Below, one piece after another: positions 53,141 to 61,816 of a stretch of 64,000 bases of DNA. Each line of letters starts with the position of its first letter. The stretch's first letter is position 1. Origin of the DNA: Gillisia mitskevichiae (GTDB lineage: Bacteria; Bacteroidota; Bacteroidia; Flavobacteriales; Flavobacteriaceae). The stretch covers positions 372,001-436,000 of the forward strand of contig NZ_RBLG01000001.1 of NCBI RefSeq assembly GCF_003634585.1, written 5' to 3'. Under the pieces are notes generated by a model. The model did no database searches, was not told the DNA's origin, and saw only the letters and a list, made by a program, of their open reading frames with translations. The translations under genes were made by a program, and so were the position numbers.

Positions 53141-54001
53141 ATGGCAAACTTAAAAGAATTACGTAGCAGGATTACCTCGGTTTCATCAACCATGCAAATT
53201 ACCAGTGCCATGAAATTGGTATCGGCTGCAAAGTTGAGCAAAGCTCAGGATGCCATTACTGCAATGCGACCTTATTCTGAAAAGTTAACAGAATTGCTAC
53301 AAAGCCTTAGTGCTTCATTGGATGCAGATAGCGGAAGCCCTTTTGCAGAACAAAGAGAAGTTAAAAAGGTCTTGATAGTTGCTATTTCTTCTAACAGAGG
53401 ATTAGCAGGAGCTTTCAATACAAATATTGTTAAAGGTGCTCGCGCAGTTGCTGCTTCAAAATACAGCGATAAAAATGTAGAGATCTTAACTTTAGGAAAA
53501 AAGGCAAATGATGTTTTAAGTAAGACGTATACAGTTGCAGAGAACAATAACTCTATTTTTGAGGATCTTAAGTATGATACTGTAGCTGCAATTGCAGAGA
53601 ATATCATGCAATCATTCTTAGATGGTAAGTATGATGAAATCTCAATTGTATATAATCAATTTGTAAATGCTGCAACTCAAGATGTAATAACTGAGCAGTT
53701 CTTACCTATTGAGAAATTTGAAACTGATGAGAATGTAACTTTAGATTACATTTTTGAACCAGAAAAGGAGCAGATCGTAAAAGATCTTATCCCTAAGTCT
53801 TTAAAAATGCAGTTATTCAAAGCAATGAGTGATTCGTTAGCATCTGAGCACGGAGCTCGTATGACGGCGATGCATAAAGCTACAGATAATGCAACCGAAT
53901 TAAGAGATGCGCTTAAATTGTCTTATAACAAAGCGAGACAAGCTGCTATTACTAATGAGATCTTAGAGATTGTTGGTGGTGCAGAAGCATTGAACAATTA
54001 A
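53141..54001 (+). CDS. atpG: ATP synthase subunit gamma
   Basis: A 286-residue central rotor shaft. The N-terminal helix (LKELRSRITSVSSTMQITSA) and C-terminal MHKATDNATELRDALKLSYN and ARQAAITNEILEIVGGAEAL are the family's signatures. Last gene of the operon; a repeat element and a terminator follow. Confidence 0.96.
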   Translation: MANLKELRSRITSVSSTMQITSAMKLVSAAKLSKAQDAITAMRPYSEKLTELLQSLSASLDADSGSPFAEQREVKKVLIVAISSNRGLAGAFNTNIVKGARAVAASKYSDKNVEILTLGKKANDVLSKTYTVAENNNSIFEDLKYDTVAAIAENIMQSFLDGKYDEISIVYNQFVNAATQDVITEQFLPIEKFETDENVTLDYIFEPEKEQIVKDLIPKSLKMQLFKAMSDSLASEHGARMTAMHKATDNATELRDALKLSYNKARQAAITNEILEIVGGAEALNN

Positions 54002-54010
54002 TAACTAATT

Positions 54011-54073
54011 GTCACACTGAGCCTGTCGAAGTGTGATTAGAATATCTAAAGTCTTCGACAAGCTCAGACAGAC
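54011..54073. repeat. REP-like inverted element B
   Basis: Arms GTCACACTGAGCCTGTCGAAG (21 bases, 54011-54031) and an imperfect complement (54053-54073) flank a spacer. Short intergenic palindrome of a dispersed family common in Flavobacteriaceae, placed after atpG. Confidence 0.65.
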
Positions 54074-54095
54074 TTAAAAAGTATTCAAAATATAA

Positions 54096-54125
54096 AAAAC
54101 CCTTCAGATTTCTGAAGGGTTTTTC
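54096..54125 (+). terminator. Intrinsic terminator of the atp operon
   Basis: AAAACCCTTCAGA/TCTGAAGGGTTTT with a TT loop and T run. Confidence 0.85.
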
Positions 54126-54172
54126 TTTTGGCACTCATTTTGTTTTAAGGGTATATCTAAAACAAAATCATC

Positions 54173-54616
54173 ATGAAAAATATCTACCTTCTTTTAAGTG
54201 CCACTTTGGTAATTGTTCTTTTTGCGAGTTGCGCGGGGAATAAGGATCTTCAAGAAAAAGCTCCTGCCAATTTAGGAACTGCCTATTATACTACACAAGG
54301 AGAAATTACAACAATGTATATTCCTATAAGTTCCATTCAAACCAATAGAGTGAGCTTAGATAGCATCTATTTCAGAAATAAAAAGGCAGAGCTAACTACA
54401 GATGTTAATACTCCGGGGGTCTATTTTGCAAAGTTTAATAATGCAAAGCCGGATATTATAATGAGTTCAGATCCTAAAGAGGAATTTGGAAATAAAATGC
54501 CTCAAAAAATAGAAAAAATGGACTTTGAACTAAAAGATGATGAAGCCATTCTAATATTCACCCAAAATTCTAAAGTGAAATATTATAAACTTACAGGCGT
54601 TAAAGAAAGAGTATAA
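54173..54616 (+). CDS. Hypothetical lipoprotein
   Basis: A 147-residue exported protein with a signal and lipobox FASC (Cys20), then a short beta-rich domain (GTAYYTTQGEITTMYIPISS). No family is recognised. It is preceded by the atp terminator and followed by its own terminator, so it is monocistronic. Confidence 0.7.
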   Translation: MKNIYLLLSATLVIVLFASCAGNKDLQEKAPANLGTAYYTTQGEITTMYIPISSIQTNRVSLDSIYFRNKKAELTTDVNTPGVYFAKFNNAKPDIIMSSDPKEEFGNKMPQKIEKMDFELKDDEAILIFTQNSKVKYYKLTGVKERV

Positions 54617-54640
54617 TCTTATATTTATTAACCATTAGAA

Positions 54641-54673
54641 ACGGGGTGAGGATTTTTTCACTCCGTTTTTTTT
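54641..54673 (+). terminator. Intrinsic terminator after the lipoprotein gene
   Basis: ACGGGGTGA/TCACTCCGT stem (one G-T pair) and a T run. Confidence 0.8.
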
Positions 54674-54764
54674 ATTTTAAAATTGATATTTAAGTGTAGA
54701 CAGTTTTAGTTGTGCCCTATCACTTAAATGAATAAATTTATCACCTCTAACTAGTACAACCTCA

Positions 54765-56225
54765 TTGGGTTCATTAAAAAAACTTTTTCAGCAAACCTTT
54801 ATATACGGTCTGGCAACAGTATTGCCCAGAATGTTGAGCTTTATACTGGTCCCGCTATATACAGATATACTTCCAAAAAAGGAATATGGAGAGGTGTCTA
54901 TTATCTTTTCATGGATCATTCTTTTTAATGTTATTCTGGCTTATGGAATGGAAACTGCATTTTTCAGGTTTTTTCATAAGGAAAATGATAAAAAACTAGT
55001 TATTTCCACCGCTACAGTATCCTTGATAATTAGCTCACTATTATTTCTTGTTCTAGCTTTTTCATTAAAAGACCACTTAGCAAATTGGTCTGGAATTAAG
55101 GCTGAATATATTTCCTATACTATTTGGGTATTAGCTTTAGATGCTTTGGTTATAATTCCATTTGCCTGGTTGCGCGCTAACCAGCGACCAATGCGCTATG
55201 CCATTATTAAGATCTTGAACGTTGCCGTTAATTTAGGTCTTAATGTGTTCTTTTTAATGATGTTGCCAGAACTAGCTTCCGAATCTTCAGGCGATTTTTT
55301 AAATTTAATCTATCAACCCAACTTTGAGCTTTCCTACATTTTCATTTCTATGATAATTGCCAGTGCGATGTCTCTGTTAATATTGATTCCGTTTTATTTT
55401 AAGATCAATTACAGTTTTAGTAAAAATCTATGGAAGGAAATGCTTAAATATTCCTATCCTGTGCTTTTCGCAGGAATAGCATTTGCCATAAATGAATCTT
55501 TTGATAGAATTCTATTAGGTTGGTTATTACCTAGTAATATTGCCGAATCTGCTGTTGGAGCATATGCCGCATGTTACAAGCTTGCAATGTTTATGACTTT
55601 ATTTGCAACAGCTTTTAGAATGGGAGTAGAACCATTTTTCTTTAGCAAAGCTACAGATGATAATGCCCCTGAAACTTACGCCTTGATAACTAGATGTTTT
55701 GTTGCTTTTGGTGCTGTTATTCTATTAACAGTGATAACATTTTTAGATCTTTTAAAAGAACTTTTAATTAGGAATAGCGATTACTGGGAAGCAATGAAAA
55801 TTGTTCCTTTTATTCTATTGGCCAATTTTTGTATGGGGATCTATCACAATCTTTCTGTTTGGTACAAAGTGACAGATCGCACCAAAATGGGAGCTTATAT
55901 CTCTACAATAGGAGCAGTTGTTACGTTGGGAATCAATTTTGCATTAATTCCAACAATGAGTTATATGGCTTCAGCAATTGCAACAGTATCGGCTTATGGA
56001 ATTATGATGTTTCTCTCCTATTATTTGGGTCAAAAATATTATCCAATTCCGTATAATCTTAAAAAGATAAGTTTGTATTTTATAGTTTCAATAATATTTT
56101 CTGGGGTTTCATTCTACATTTTCAGAAATAATTATTTTGTAGGTATAGGATTATGGCTTGCATTTATAATTTTAATATACACTCAAGAGAAAACAGCATT
56201 AAGGAAAATAATTCTAAGAACATGA
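54765..56225 (+). CDS. Oligosaccharide flippase family protein
   Basis: A 486-residue membrane protein with about 12-14 hydrophobic segments, the Wzx/MOP N-terminus ([20 protein letters not shown]) and [13 protein letters not shown] loop. Likely flips lipid-linked sugars across the inner membrane. The start is a TTG at 54765; the frame has no earlier ATG. Its end overlaps the dut start by 4 bases. Confidence 0.87.
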   Translation: MGSLKKLFQQTFIYGLATVLPRMLSFILVPLYTDILPKKEYGEVSIIFSWIILFNVILAYGMETAFFRFFHKENDKKLVISTATVSLIISSLLFLVLAFSLKDHLANWSGIKAEYISYTIWVLALDALVIIPFAWLRANQRPMRYAIIKILNVAVNLGLNVFFLMMLPELASESSGDFLNLIYQPNFELSYIFISMIIASAMSLLILIPFYFKINYSFSKNLWKEMLKYSYPVLFAGIAFAINESFDRILLGWLLPSNIAESAVGAYAACYKLAMFMTLFATAFRMGVEPFFFSKATDDNAPETYALITRCFVAFGAVILLTVITFLDLLKELLIRNSDYWEAMKIVPFILLANFCMGIYHNLSVWYKVTDRTKMGAYISTIGAVVTLGINFALIPTMSYMASAIATVSAYGIMMFLSYYLGQKYYPIPYNLKKISLYFIVSIIFSGVSFYIFRNNYFVGIGLWLAFIILIYTQEKTALRKIILRT

Positions 56226-56656
56226 AAGTGAAAATTATAAATAAGTCGGGACACGACTTACCAAATTATGAAACTGCATTCTCTGCAGGAATGGACCTAA
56301 GAGCCAATATTTCAGAAGCTATTACGTTAAAACCTTTAGAGCGTGCAATCGTAAAAACGGGACTTTTTATGGAATTGCCTTTGGGTTTTGAAGCACAGGT
56401 TAGACCAAGAAGCGGACTTGCCGCAAAGAAGGGAATTACCGTTTTAAATTCACCTGGAACGATAGATGCCGATTACCGCGGAGAAATAGGCGTAATTCTT
56501 GTAAATCTGTCTAATGAAGATTTTGTTATTGAAAATGGAGAGCGCGTTGCACAAATGGTAATTGCCAAACACGAACAGATCACTTGGGAGCAAGTAGAAG
56601 TATTAGAAGACACCAGTAGAGGAGCCGGAGGCTTTGGAAGTACTGGGAATAAATAG
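56222..56656 (+). CDS. dut: dUTP diphosphatase
   Basis: A 144-residue trimeric dUTPase, hydrolysing dUTP to dUMP. All five motifs: [38 protein letters not shown] and [10 protein letters not shown]. The ATG at 56222 overlaps the flippase stop by 4 bases; the longer frame from 56153 lies inside the flippase gene. Confidence 0.96.
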   Translation: MKVKIINKSGHDLPNYETAFSAGMDLRANISEAITLKPLERAIVKTGLFMELPLGFEAQVRPRSGLAAKKGITVLNSPGTIDADYRGEIGVILVNLSNEDFVIENGERVAQMVIAKHEQITWEQVEVLEDTSRGAGGFGSTGNK

Positions 56657-56698
56657 ATTTAAATATTCAGGAATAAAATTTATATCAAAATTTAATAT

Positions 56699-56776
56699 GT
56701 CAGGTTGTGCAGAGTCGAAACCTATATTAAACTAAAAGTTCTCGACTGCTCCCGATAGCTATCGGGACGAACTGAC
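56699..56776. repeat. REP-like inverted element C
   Basis: Starts GTCAGGTTGTGCAGAGTCGA and ends TCGACTGCTCCCG...GAACTGAC as an inverted partner. It contains a perfect 18-base palindrome TCCCGATAGCTATCGGGA (56750-56767). Shares TAGCTATCGG with element A. Confidence 0.65.
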
Positions 56777-56805
56777 AAATGAAATTATAGAATAAAAAAC
56801 CTAAG

Positions 56806-57816
56806 ATGAAGATAATAGTACCAATGGCCGGTCGTGGCTCAAGATTAAGACCACATACGTTAACTGTACCAAAACCCTTAATTCCAATTGCGGGAAAACC
56901 AATCGTTCATAGACTGGTAGAAGATATTGCGAAAGTTTTAGATGAAAAGGTAGATGAAGTTGCTTTTATTATCGGGCAGGATTTTGGAGAGAAGGTAGAA
57001 ACCGATTTAAAGGCGATTGCAGAGAGTTTGGGCGCAAAAGGAACAATCTATTACCAAGATAAACCTTTGGGAACTGGACACGCTATAATGTGCGCTAAGG
57101 AATCTCTTTCTGGTCCCGCTGTTGTAGCTTATGCAGATACTTTGTTTAAAGCAGATTTTACACTTAATAAAGATGCCGATGCCGTTATCTGGGTAAAGCA
57201 AGTTGAAAACCCAAATGCTTATGGAGTAGTTAACCTGAATGAGAAAAACGAGATCACCGAGTTGGTAGAAAAACCTGAAGAATTTGTTTCAGATCTTGCT
57301 GTAATTGGAATTTATTATTTTAAAGATGTTTCAGTTCTTAAAGATGAGCTTCAAAAGGTATTAGATCAAAATATTATTCGTGGTGGAGAATACCAGATAA
57401 ATGATGGTATTAAAGCGATGCAAGCTAGTGGGAATGTTTTTGTACCAGGCAAGGTAGACGAGTGGATGGACTGCGGAAATAAGCAGATAACGGTGGAGAC
57501 CAATGGTAGAATGCTTAATTTCTTGCATCAGGATGGAGAAAAATTGATTTCAGACTCTGTGAAGATCACCAATTCTGAAATTACTGAACCTTGTTTTATT
57601 GGGGAGAACGTTGTACTTATAAATGCTAAAATTGGTCCGAATGTTTCTATTGGGAATGGTACGAAAATTGAAAACTCAACGATAAAGAATAGCCTTATAC
57701 AAACTGAATCTCTAATTCTTAATGCTAATTTGGACAATGCGATGATCGGGAATAATGCCAAATTCGATGGTAATTTCACCCAAATAAGTATTGGTGATTA
57801 TTCTGTGTTGGAATAG
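56806..57816 (+). CDS. Sugar nucleotidyltransferase (NDP-sugar pyrophosphorylase family)
   Basis: A 336-residue enzyme. The N-terminal GT-A domain has MAGRGSRLRPHTLTVPKPLI with the catalytic Arg and Lys, and YADTLFKADF for metal binding. The C-terminal part (about 245-336) is a left-handed beta-helix of hexapeptide-like repeats (IGENVVLINAKIGPNVSIGN). It resembles glucose-1-phosphate thymidylyl-/uridylyltransferases; the nucleotide is not determined. Confidence 0.87.
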   Translation: MKIIVPMAGRGSRLRPHTLTVPKPLIPIAGKPIVHRLVEDIAKVLDEKVDEVAFIIGQDFGEKVETDLKAIAESLGAKGTIYYQDKPLGTGHAIMCAKESLSGPAVVAYADTLFKADFTLNKDADAVIWVKQVENPNAYGVVNLNEKNEITELVEKPEEFVSDLAVIGIYYFKDVSVLKDELQKVLDQNIIRGGEYQINDGIKAMQASGNVFVPGKVDEWMDCGNKQITVETNGRMLNFLHQDGEKLISDSVKITNSEITEPCFIGENVVLINAKIGPNVSIGNGTKIENSTIKNSLIQTESLILNANLDNAMIGNNAKFDGNFTQISIGDYSVLE

Positions 57817-57832
57817 TATTAAAATATATTAA

Positions 57833-59203
57833 ATGAAACGCCTGTTTATATACATTTTTATTGTTCAGGGTATTTTCACTTCAGGGCTAAATGCTCAAGA
57901 AGGGCAAAACCCGTTGCAAGAAATTGTGTTAGATGATCTAGGCGAAGTAAGCGATGCGTTTCAGGAACATTTTTTTGAAGCGCTAAAGCAAAAAGCAATT
58001 GAAAATCATGAAAAAGCAATTGTTGCATTAAAGAAGTGTGAAAAGATTCAGCCTAATAATGCCGTTGTTTTTTTTGAATTAGGGAAGAACTATAAATCCC
58101 TAAATGATCTGACTAATGCCATATCTAATTTTCAAAAGGCAAACAGATTGCAGCCAAATAGAGAATGGATACTTCAAGCTTTGATGGAATCTTATTATTT
58201 GAATAAACAATTCGAGCAGGGTATTTTGGTTAATCAAGAGTTGGTTTCTTATAATGAGAAATATTACGAAGATTTGTCTAAGAATTATTTTGAGCTTCAG
58301 CAATTCGATAAATTGATCGCTTTATTAGATCAATTAGACGCTAAATTTGGTTTAACTGAGTATAGAAATAGCCTGAGACAACAAATTTATGCACTTACCA
58401 GTAATACATCTGCACAAATAAAAACTTTACAGGAATCTATAGCTTTAAATCCTGAAAATGAGATGCATTATTTAAATCTCATTTATGTGTATAGTGATGA
58501 GGGGTTAGAAGCAGAGGCTTTTAAGACGGCACAGGAAATGCAACAACTTTTTCCTAATTCCAAAGTTGTCCATTTGGCGCTGTACAAGTTTTATTTAAAT
58601 AATAATAGAACTGAAGAAGCACTTAGTTCTATGAGATTGGTTTTGGAATCTGAAGAAATTGATGTTGCTTTGAAATTTAAGGTTTTGAATGATTTCTTGT
58701 TATTTGTAAATGAAAATCCAAAGTATGAGGAAGAACTAAAACAGGTTGCGGCATTATTTTCAGAAAAAGAGAATAACCCAGAGATCTTCAAGAAATTTGG
58801 GGATTATTTTCTTCAGAAAAAAGAAAAGGAACTTGCACTAACTTTTTTTGAAATGGGTATAAGTAAAAATGTAGATAATTACGAATTACTTAGAAATACG
58901 TTACTGCTGCAGCTAGATCTTTCAAAATTTGAGGAAGCCTCAAAATTAAGTGGTTCTGGACTGGAAATATTTCCTGCACAAGCCTTATTATACCTTATAA
59001 ATGGAGCCGCTTTAAATAATTTAAAGAAGTACAACGAAGCACAAGAAATACTTACATTTGGCCTGGATTATTTAATAGATGATATAGATATGGAACGCGA
59101 TTTTTATGAGCAGCTGTATGTTGCACATTTAGGGCTCGGAAATTCATCTAAAGCCTCGGAATTAAAAGAAAAGGCTAATTCAATTAAAAAAACAGAAAAT
59201 TAA
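57833..59203 (+). CDS. TPR-repeat exported protein
   Basis: A 456-residue protein with an N-terminal signal peptide (cleavage after LNAQ) and multiple TPR units from about 50 to 440, e.g. PNNAVVFFELGKNYKSLND. It provides protein-binding surfaces; partners are unknown. Cotranscribed with the DUF4292 and EnvC genes (gap 0 and overlap 1 base), suggesting a joint envelope role. Confidence 0.82.
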   Translation: MKRLFIYIFIVQGIFTSGLNAQEGQNPLQEIVLDDLGEVSDAFQEHFFEALKQKAIENHEKAIVALKKCEKIQPNNAVVFFELGKNYKSLNDLTNAISNFQKANRLQPNREWILQALMESYYLNKQFEQGILVNQELVSYNEKYYEDLSKNYFELQQFDKLIALLDQLDAKFGLTEYRNSLRQQIYALTSNTSAQIKTLQESIALNPENEMHYLNLIYVYSDEGLEAEAFKTAQEMQQLFPNSKVVHLALYKFYLNNNRTEEALSSMRLVLESEEIDVALKFKVLNDFLLFVNENPKYEEELKQVAALFSEKENNPEIFKKFGDYFLQKKEKELALTFFEMGISKNVDNYELLRNTLLLQLDLSKFEEASKLSGSGLEIFPAQALLYLINGAALNNLKKYNEAQEILTFGLDYLIDDIDMERDFYEQLYVAHLGLGNSSKASELKEKANSIKKTEN

Positions 59204-59971
59204 ATGAGCAAGAATATATTTACCCTAATACTGGTTTCCCTTTTATTAATTGGATGTGGAAGCAAGAAGAAAGCTTTAGTTATTGAAGATGCTGCTGTTA
59301 AAAAGGTGGTTGCCATGCATTATAACAATGAGCCTAACTTTAAAACTTTAAATAGTAGACTGAGACTTCAATATCAAGATGAAGATCGCTCACAATCTGT
59401 TACAGTAAGTTTTAGAATGCAAAAGGACAGTGCAATTTGGATGAGCGCACAATTATTAGGGATTCCCTTGGCAAAAGTTTTAATAACTCAGGATAGAGTG
59501 AGCTATTATGAAAAAATAGGCAAGACCTATTTTGATGGAGATTATAGTTTAGTAAGTAAATGGTTAGGAACTCCTCTGGATTTTCAAAAACTTCAAAATT
59601 TATTAATTGGGCAAGCGATCTACGATCTTAGGGAAGATAAATATGTGTTATCAGAATCTACACGAGGTTATCAGTTAGTGCCATCTAATTCTTTAGAACT
59701 GGTTAAAAAACTATTTTTAATAGATGCTAAAAGTTACAGTGCGCTTGCACAACAGCTATCTCAAGAAAAGGAGAACAGAAATGTAACGGTTACCTACACA
59801 AAATATCAAAAGATAAATGATCAGAATTTTCCTGAGGAAATTAAGATCGTTGCAAATAGTGAAGGGAAAGGCACTCAGATAGATATTGCATATAGATCGG
59901 TTGCATTTAATGAATCTGTAAGTTTTCCTTTCGAGATCCCTTCAGGTTACGATGAAATTCAGATAGAATAA
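59204..59971 (+). CDS. DUF4292 family lipoprotein
   Basis: A 255-residue lipoprotein with lipobox LIGC (Cys18), then a beta-rich domain of the LolA/LolB-like kind (RLRLQYQDEDRSQSVTVSF). DUF4292 is Bacteroidota-specific and always seen near EnvC-like genes in my recollection; a lipoprotein-handling or outer-membrane role is inferred. It overlaps the EnvC gene by 1 base. Confidence 0.82.
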   Translation: MSKNIFTLILVSLLLIGCGSKKKALVIEDAAVKKVVAMHYNNEPNFKTLNSRLRLQYQDEDRSQSVTVSFRMQKDSAIWMSAQLLGIPLAKVLITQDRVSYYEKIGKTYFDGDYSLVSKWLGTPLDFQKLQNLLIGQAIYDLREDKYVLSESTRGYQLVPSNSLELVKKLFLIDAKSYSALAQQLSQEKENRNVTVTYTKYQKINDQNFPEEIKIVANSEGKGTQIDIAYRSVAFNESVSFPFEIPSGYDEIQIE

Positions 59972-61194
59972 TGAAATTAAATACCTACTCCAAACATATT
60001 TTTGTAATTACATTTCTACTTGTTGGATGTGTGAAGGTCTATTCTCAGAATACTCGTGAGAGTCTAGAAGAGCGTAGAATAGAACTGCGTGAGGAGATTC
60101 AAAAAATTAATAGTTTACGATCTTCTAATAAGAAAAAGGAAAAATCTGTACTTACAGAAGTTGAAGATCTCGACAGGCAAATTAGGACGACGGAAAATTT
60201 AATTAAAGTCACTAATCAACAAGCTAATATTCTTACTCGAGATATAAGCTCTAACACCAATAAAATTCAAACACTTCGAAAGGAATTGGAGAGTTTAAAA
60301 GAGGATTATGGTAAAATGATCCAAAAATCCTATAAGAGTAAATCTCAGCAGAGTAGGATCATGTTCTTGCTATCTTCCCAAAATTTCTTGCAAGCTTATA
60401 AAAGGTTGCAATATATGAAGCAATATGCTAACTATAGAAAGAAACAAGGAGACGAGATAAAGGTGAAGTCTGAAGAATTACAGGGGCTCAATAAGAATTT
60501 ACTAGAGCAAAAGAAAATAAAGGAAAAACTAGTTATAGAAAATCGAGGGACAAGAGCACAATTAGAGCAAAACAGAAAGTCACAACAGGTTCTCATACAA
60601 AGTATTCGTAAAAAAGAAGGGGATTTTGCCTCACAAATTAAGAAAAAGCAACAAGAAATTAATGCTATAGATAGGCAAATAGACGAGATTATTAGAGCAT
60701 CCATTGCAAAAGCGAATAAAGATAGTGGTTCTAAGTCTAGTGATGTTTACGAACTTACTCCAGAAGCTAAAGCCCTTGCTGCTAATTTTGCGAGTAACAA
60801 AGGGAAATTGCCTTGGCCCGTGCGTTCTGGTGTTGTTACAATGCGATTTGGGACACAACAACACCCAATAGTTAAATCTACTACCATAGAGAGTAATGGG
60901 GTGCGTATAGAAACAGATAAAAGTGCGAAGGCTAGATCGGTTTTTGGTGGAACTGTTAGTGAAGTGCAAGCTGTAAAAGGTGCGAATAAAGCCATAATGG
61001 TTAGACATGGAGATTATATCACTATATATAATAACCTGTCTAATGTATATGTTTCCAAGGGAGATGTGGTTTCTTTAGGTCAAGATATAGGTGAAGTTGC
61101 TACCAGTGGAAGTTCTGGTAAAACGGTATTACACTTCTTAATCTATAAGAATACAACCAAGATGAACCCTGCAGATTGGATATTAAAAATGTAA
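59971..61194 (+). CDS. EnvC-like murein hydrolase activator (degenerate M23)
   Basis: A 407-residue exported protein. Signal peptide, a long coiled coil (about 25-245), and a C-terminal LytM domain (about 285-405). Zinc ligands are lost: the expected HxxxD is replaced by GVRIETD, and the HxH motif reads VLHF. So it should be an activator of amidases at the division site, like E. coli EnvC, rather than an enzyme. A 17-base perfect hairpin overlaps its stop codon. Confidence 0.9.
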   Translation: MKLNTYSKHIFVITFLLVGCVKVYSQNTRESLEERRIELREEIQKINSLRSSNKKKEKSVLTEVEDLDRQIRTTENLIKVTNQQANILTRDISSNTNKIQTLRKELESLKEDYGKMIQKSYKSKSQQSRIMFLLSSQNFLQAYKRLQYMKQYANYRKKQGDEIKVKSEELQGLNKNLLEQKKIKEKLVIENRGTRAQLEQNRKSQQVLIQSIRKKEGDFASQIKKKQQEINAIDRQIDEIIRASIAKANKDSGSKSSDVYELTPEAKALAANFASNKGKLPWPVRSGVVTMRFGTQQHPIVKSTTIESNGVRIETDKSAKARSVFGGTVSEVQAVKGANKAIMVRHGDYITIYNNLSNVYVSKGDVVSLGQDIGEVATSGSSGKTVLHFLIYKNTTKMNPADWILKM

Positions 61195-61217
61195 CTCAGC
61201 TTACATTTTTAATATCC
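61178..61217. terminator. Hairpin overlapping the envC stop codon
   Basis: Perfect 17-base stem (starts GGATATTAAAAATGTAA) with a 6-base loop (CTCAGC). The left arm encodes the last envC codons. Low GC, no clear T run; likely ends convergent transcripts. Confidence 0.7.
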
Positions 61218-61249
61218 TGTTTTATTAAGTACGTCTGATTGAAAAAGCG

Positions 61250-61759
61250 TTATTCAAACAAAGCCTTTAACTCTGTAGCGTCCTTAGGTTTCATTTTTCC
61301 TGCTAAAACTAGGCTAAGTTGTTTTCTTCTTAAAGCAGCTTCATATCGTTCTGTTTCTAGCTTAGTTTCCGGCGTTAACTCGGGCACACTTACAGGAGTT
61401 CCTGTTTCATCTACTGCCACGAAGGTATAAATAGCTTCATTGGCTCTAGAGCGTTTTCCACTTTCACGATCTTCCACCCAAACATCTATAAAGATCTCCA
61501 TAGAGCTCTTAAAAGCTCGAGAAACTGCAGCTTCTACAGTTACTACACTTCCAAGAGGAATAGCTTTATTAAACGCAACATGATTAACAGAGGCAGTAAC
61601 CACTATTCTGCGGCTATGTCTACGGGCAGCGATACTTGCAGCTCTATCCATACGAGCTAAAAGTTCCCCTCCAAAAAGATTATTTAATGGATTAGTTTCA
61701 CTTGGAAGTACCAAGTCTGTAAGTATAGTTCTGGAATCTTTAGGGTTTTTTGCTTGCAT
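61250..61759 (-). CDS. Acyl-CoA thioesterase (hotdog fold)
   Basis: A 169-residue hotdog thioesterase of the BFIT/YciA type. Motifs: LVLPSETNPLNNLFGGELLA (catalytic Asn/Gly/Glu region), DRAASIAARRH, and FVAVDETG. Hydrolyses fatty acyl-CoA; preferred chain length is unknown. The ATG at 61759 is chosen because the -7 box TACCTTTG (61775-61782) lies over the upstream TTG start. Confidence 0.88.
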   Translation of the reverse strand: MQAKNPKDSRTILTDLVLPSETNPLNNLFGGELLARMDRAASIAARRHSRRIVVTASVNHVAFNKAIPLGSVVTVEAAVSRAFKSSMEIFIDVWVEDRESGKRSRANEAIYTFVAVDETGTPVSVPELTPETKLETERYEAALRRKQLSLVLAGKMKPKDATELKALFE

Positions 61760-61774
61760 ACCGCTATTTTTGGG

Positions 61775-61782
61775 CAAAGGTA
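61775..61782 (-). promoter_or_regulatory. Promoter -7 box of the thioesterase gene
   Basis: TACCTTTG on the minus strand, 15 bases before the ATG at 61759. Confidence 0.55.
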
Positions 61783-61816
61783 CACAGCAAAACCGCTCTA
61801 AACAAGTTAATAATTC

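Noticed and set aside
60631-61008. 125-codon leftward ORF inside the EnvC gene
   Set aside because: Antisense shadow; the sense frame has clear EnvC domains and there is no promoter box.
61239-61430. 63-codon plus-strand ORF antisense to the thioesterase
   Set aside because: Mirror of the conserved hotdog-fold gene, with no independent support.
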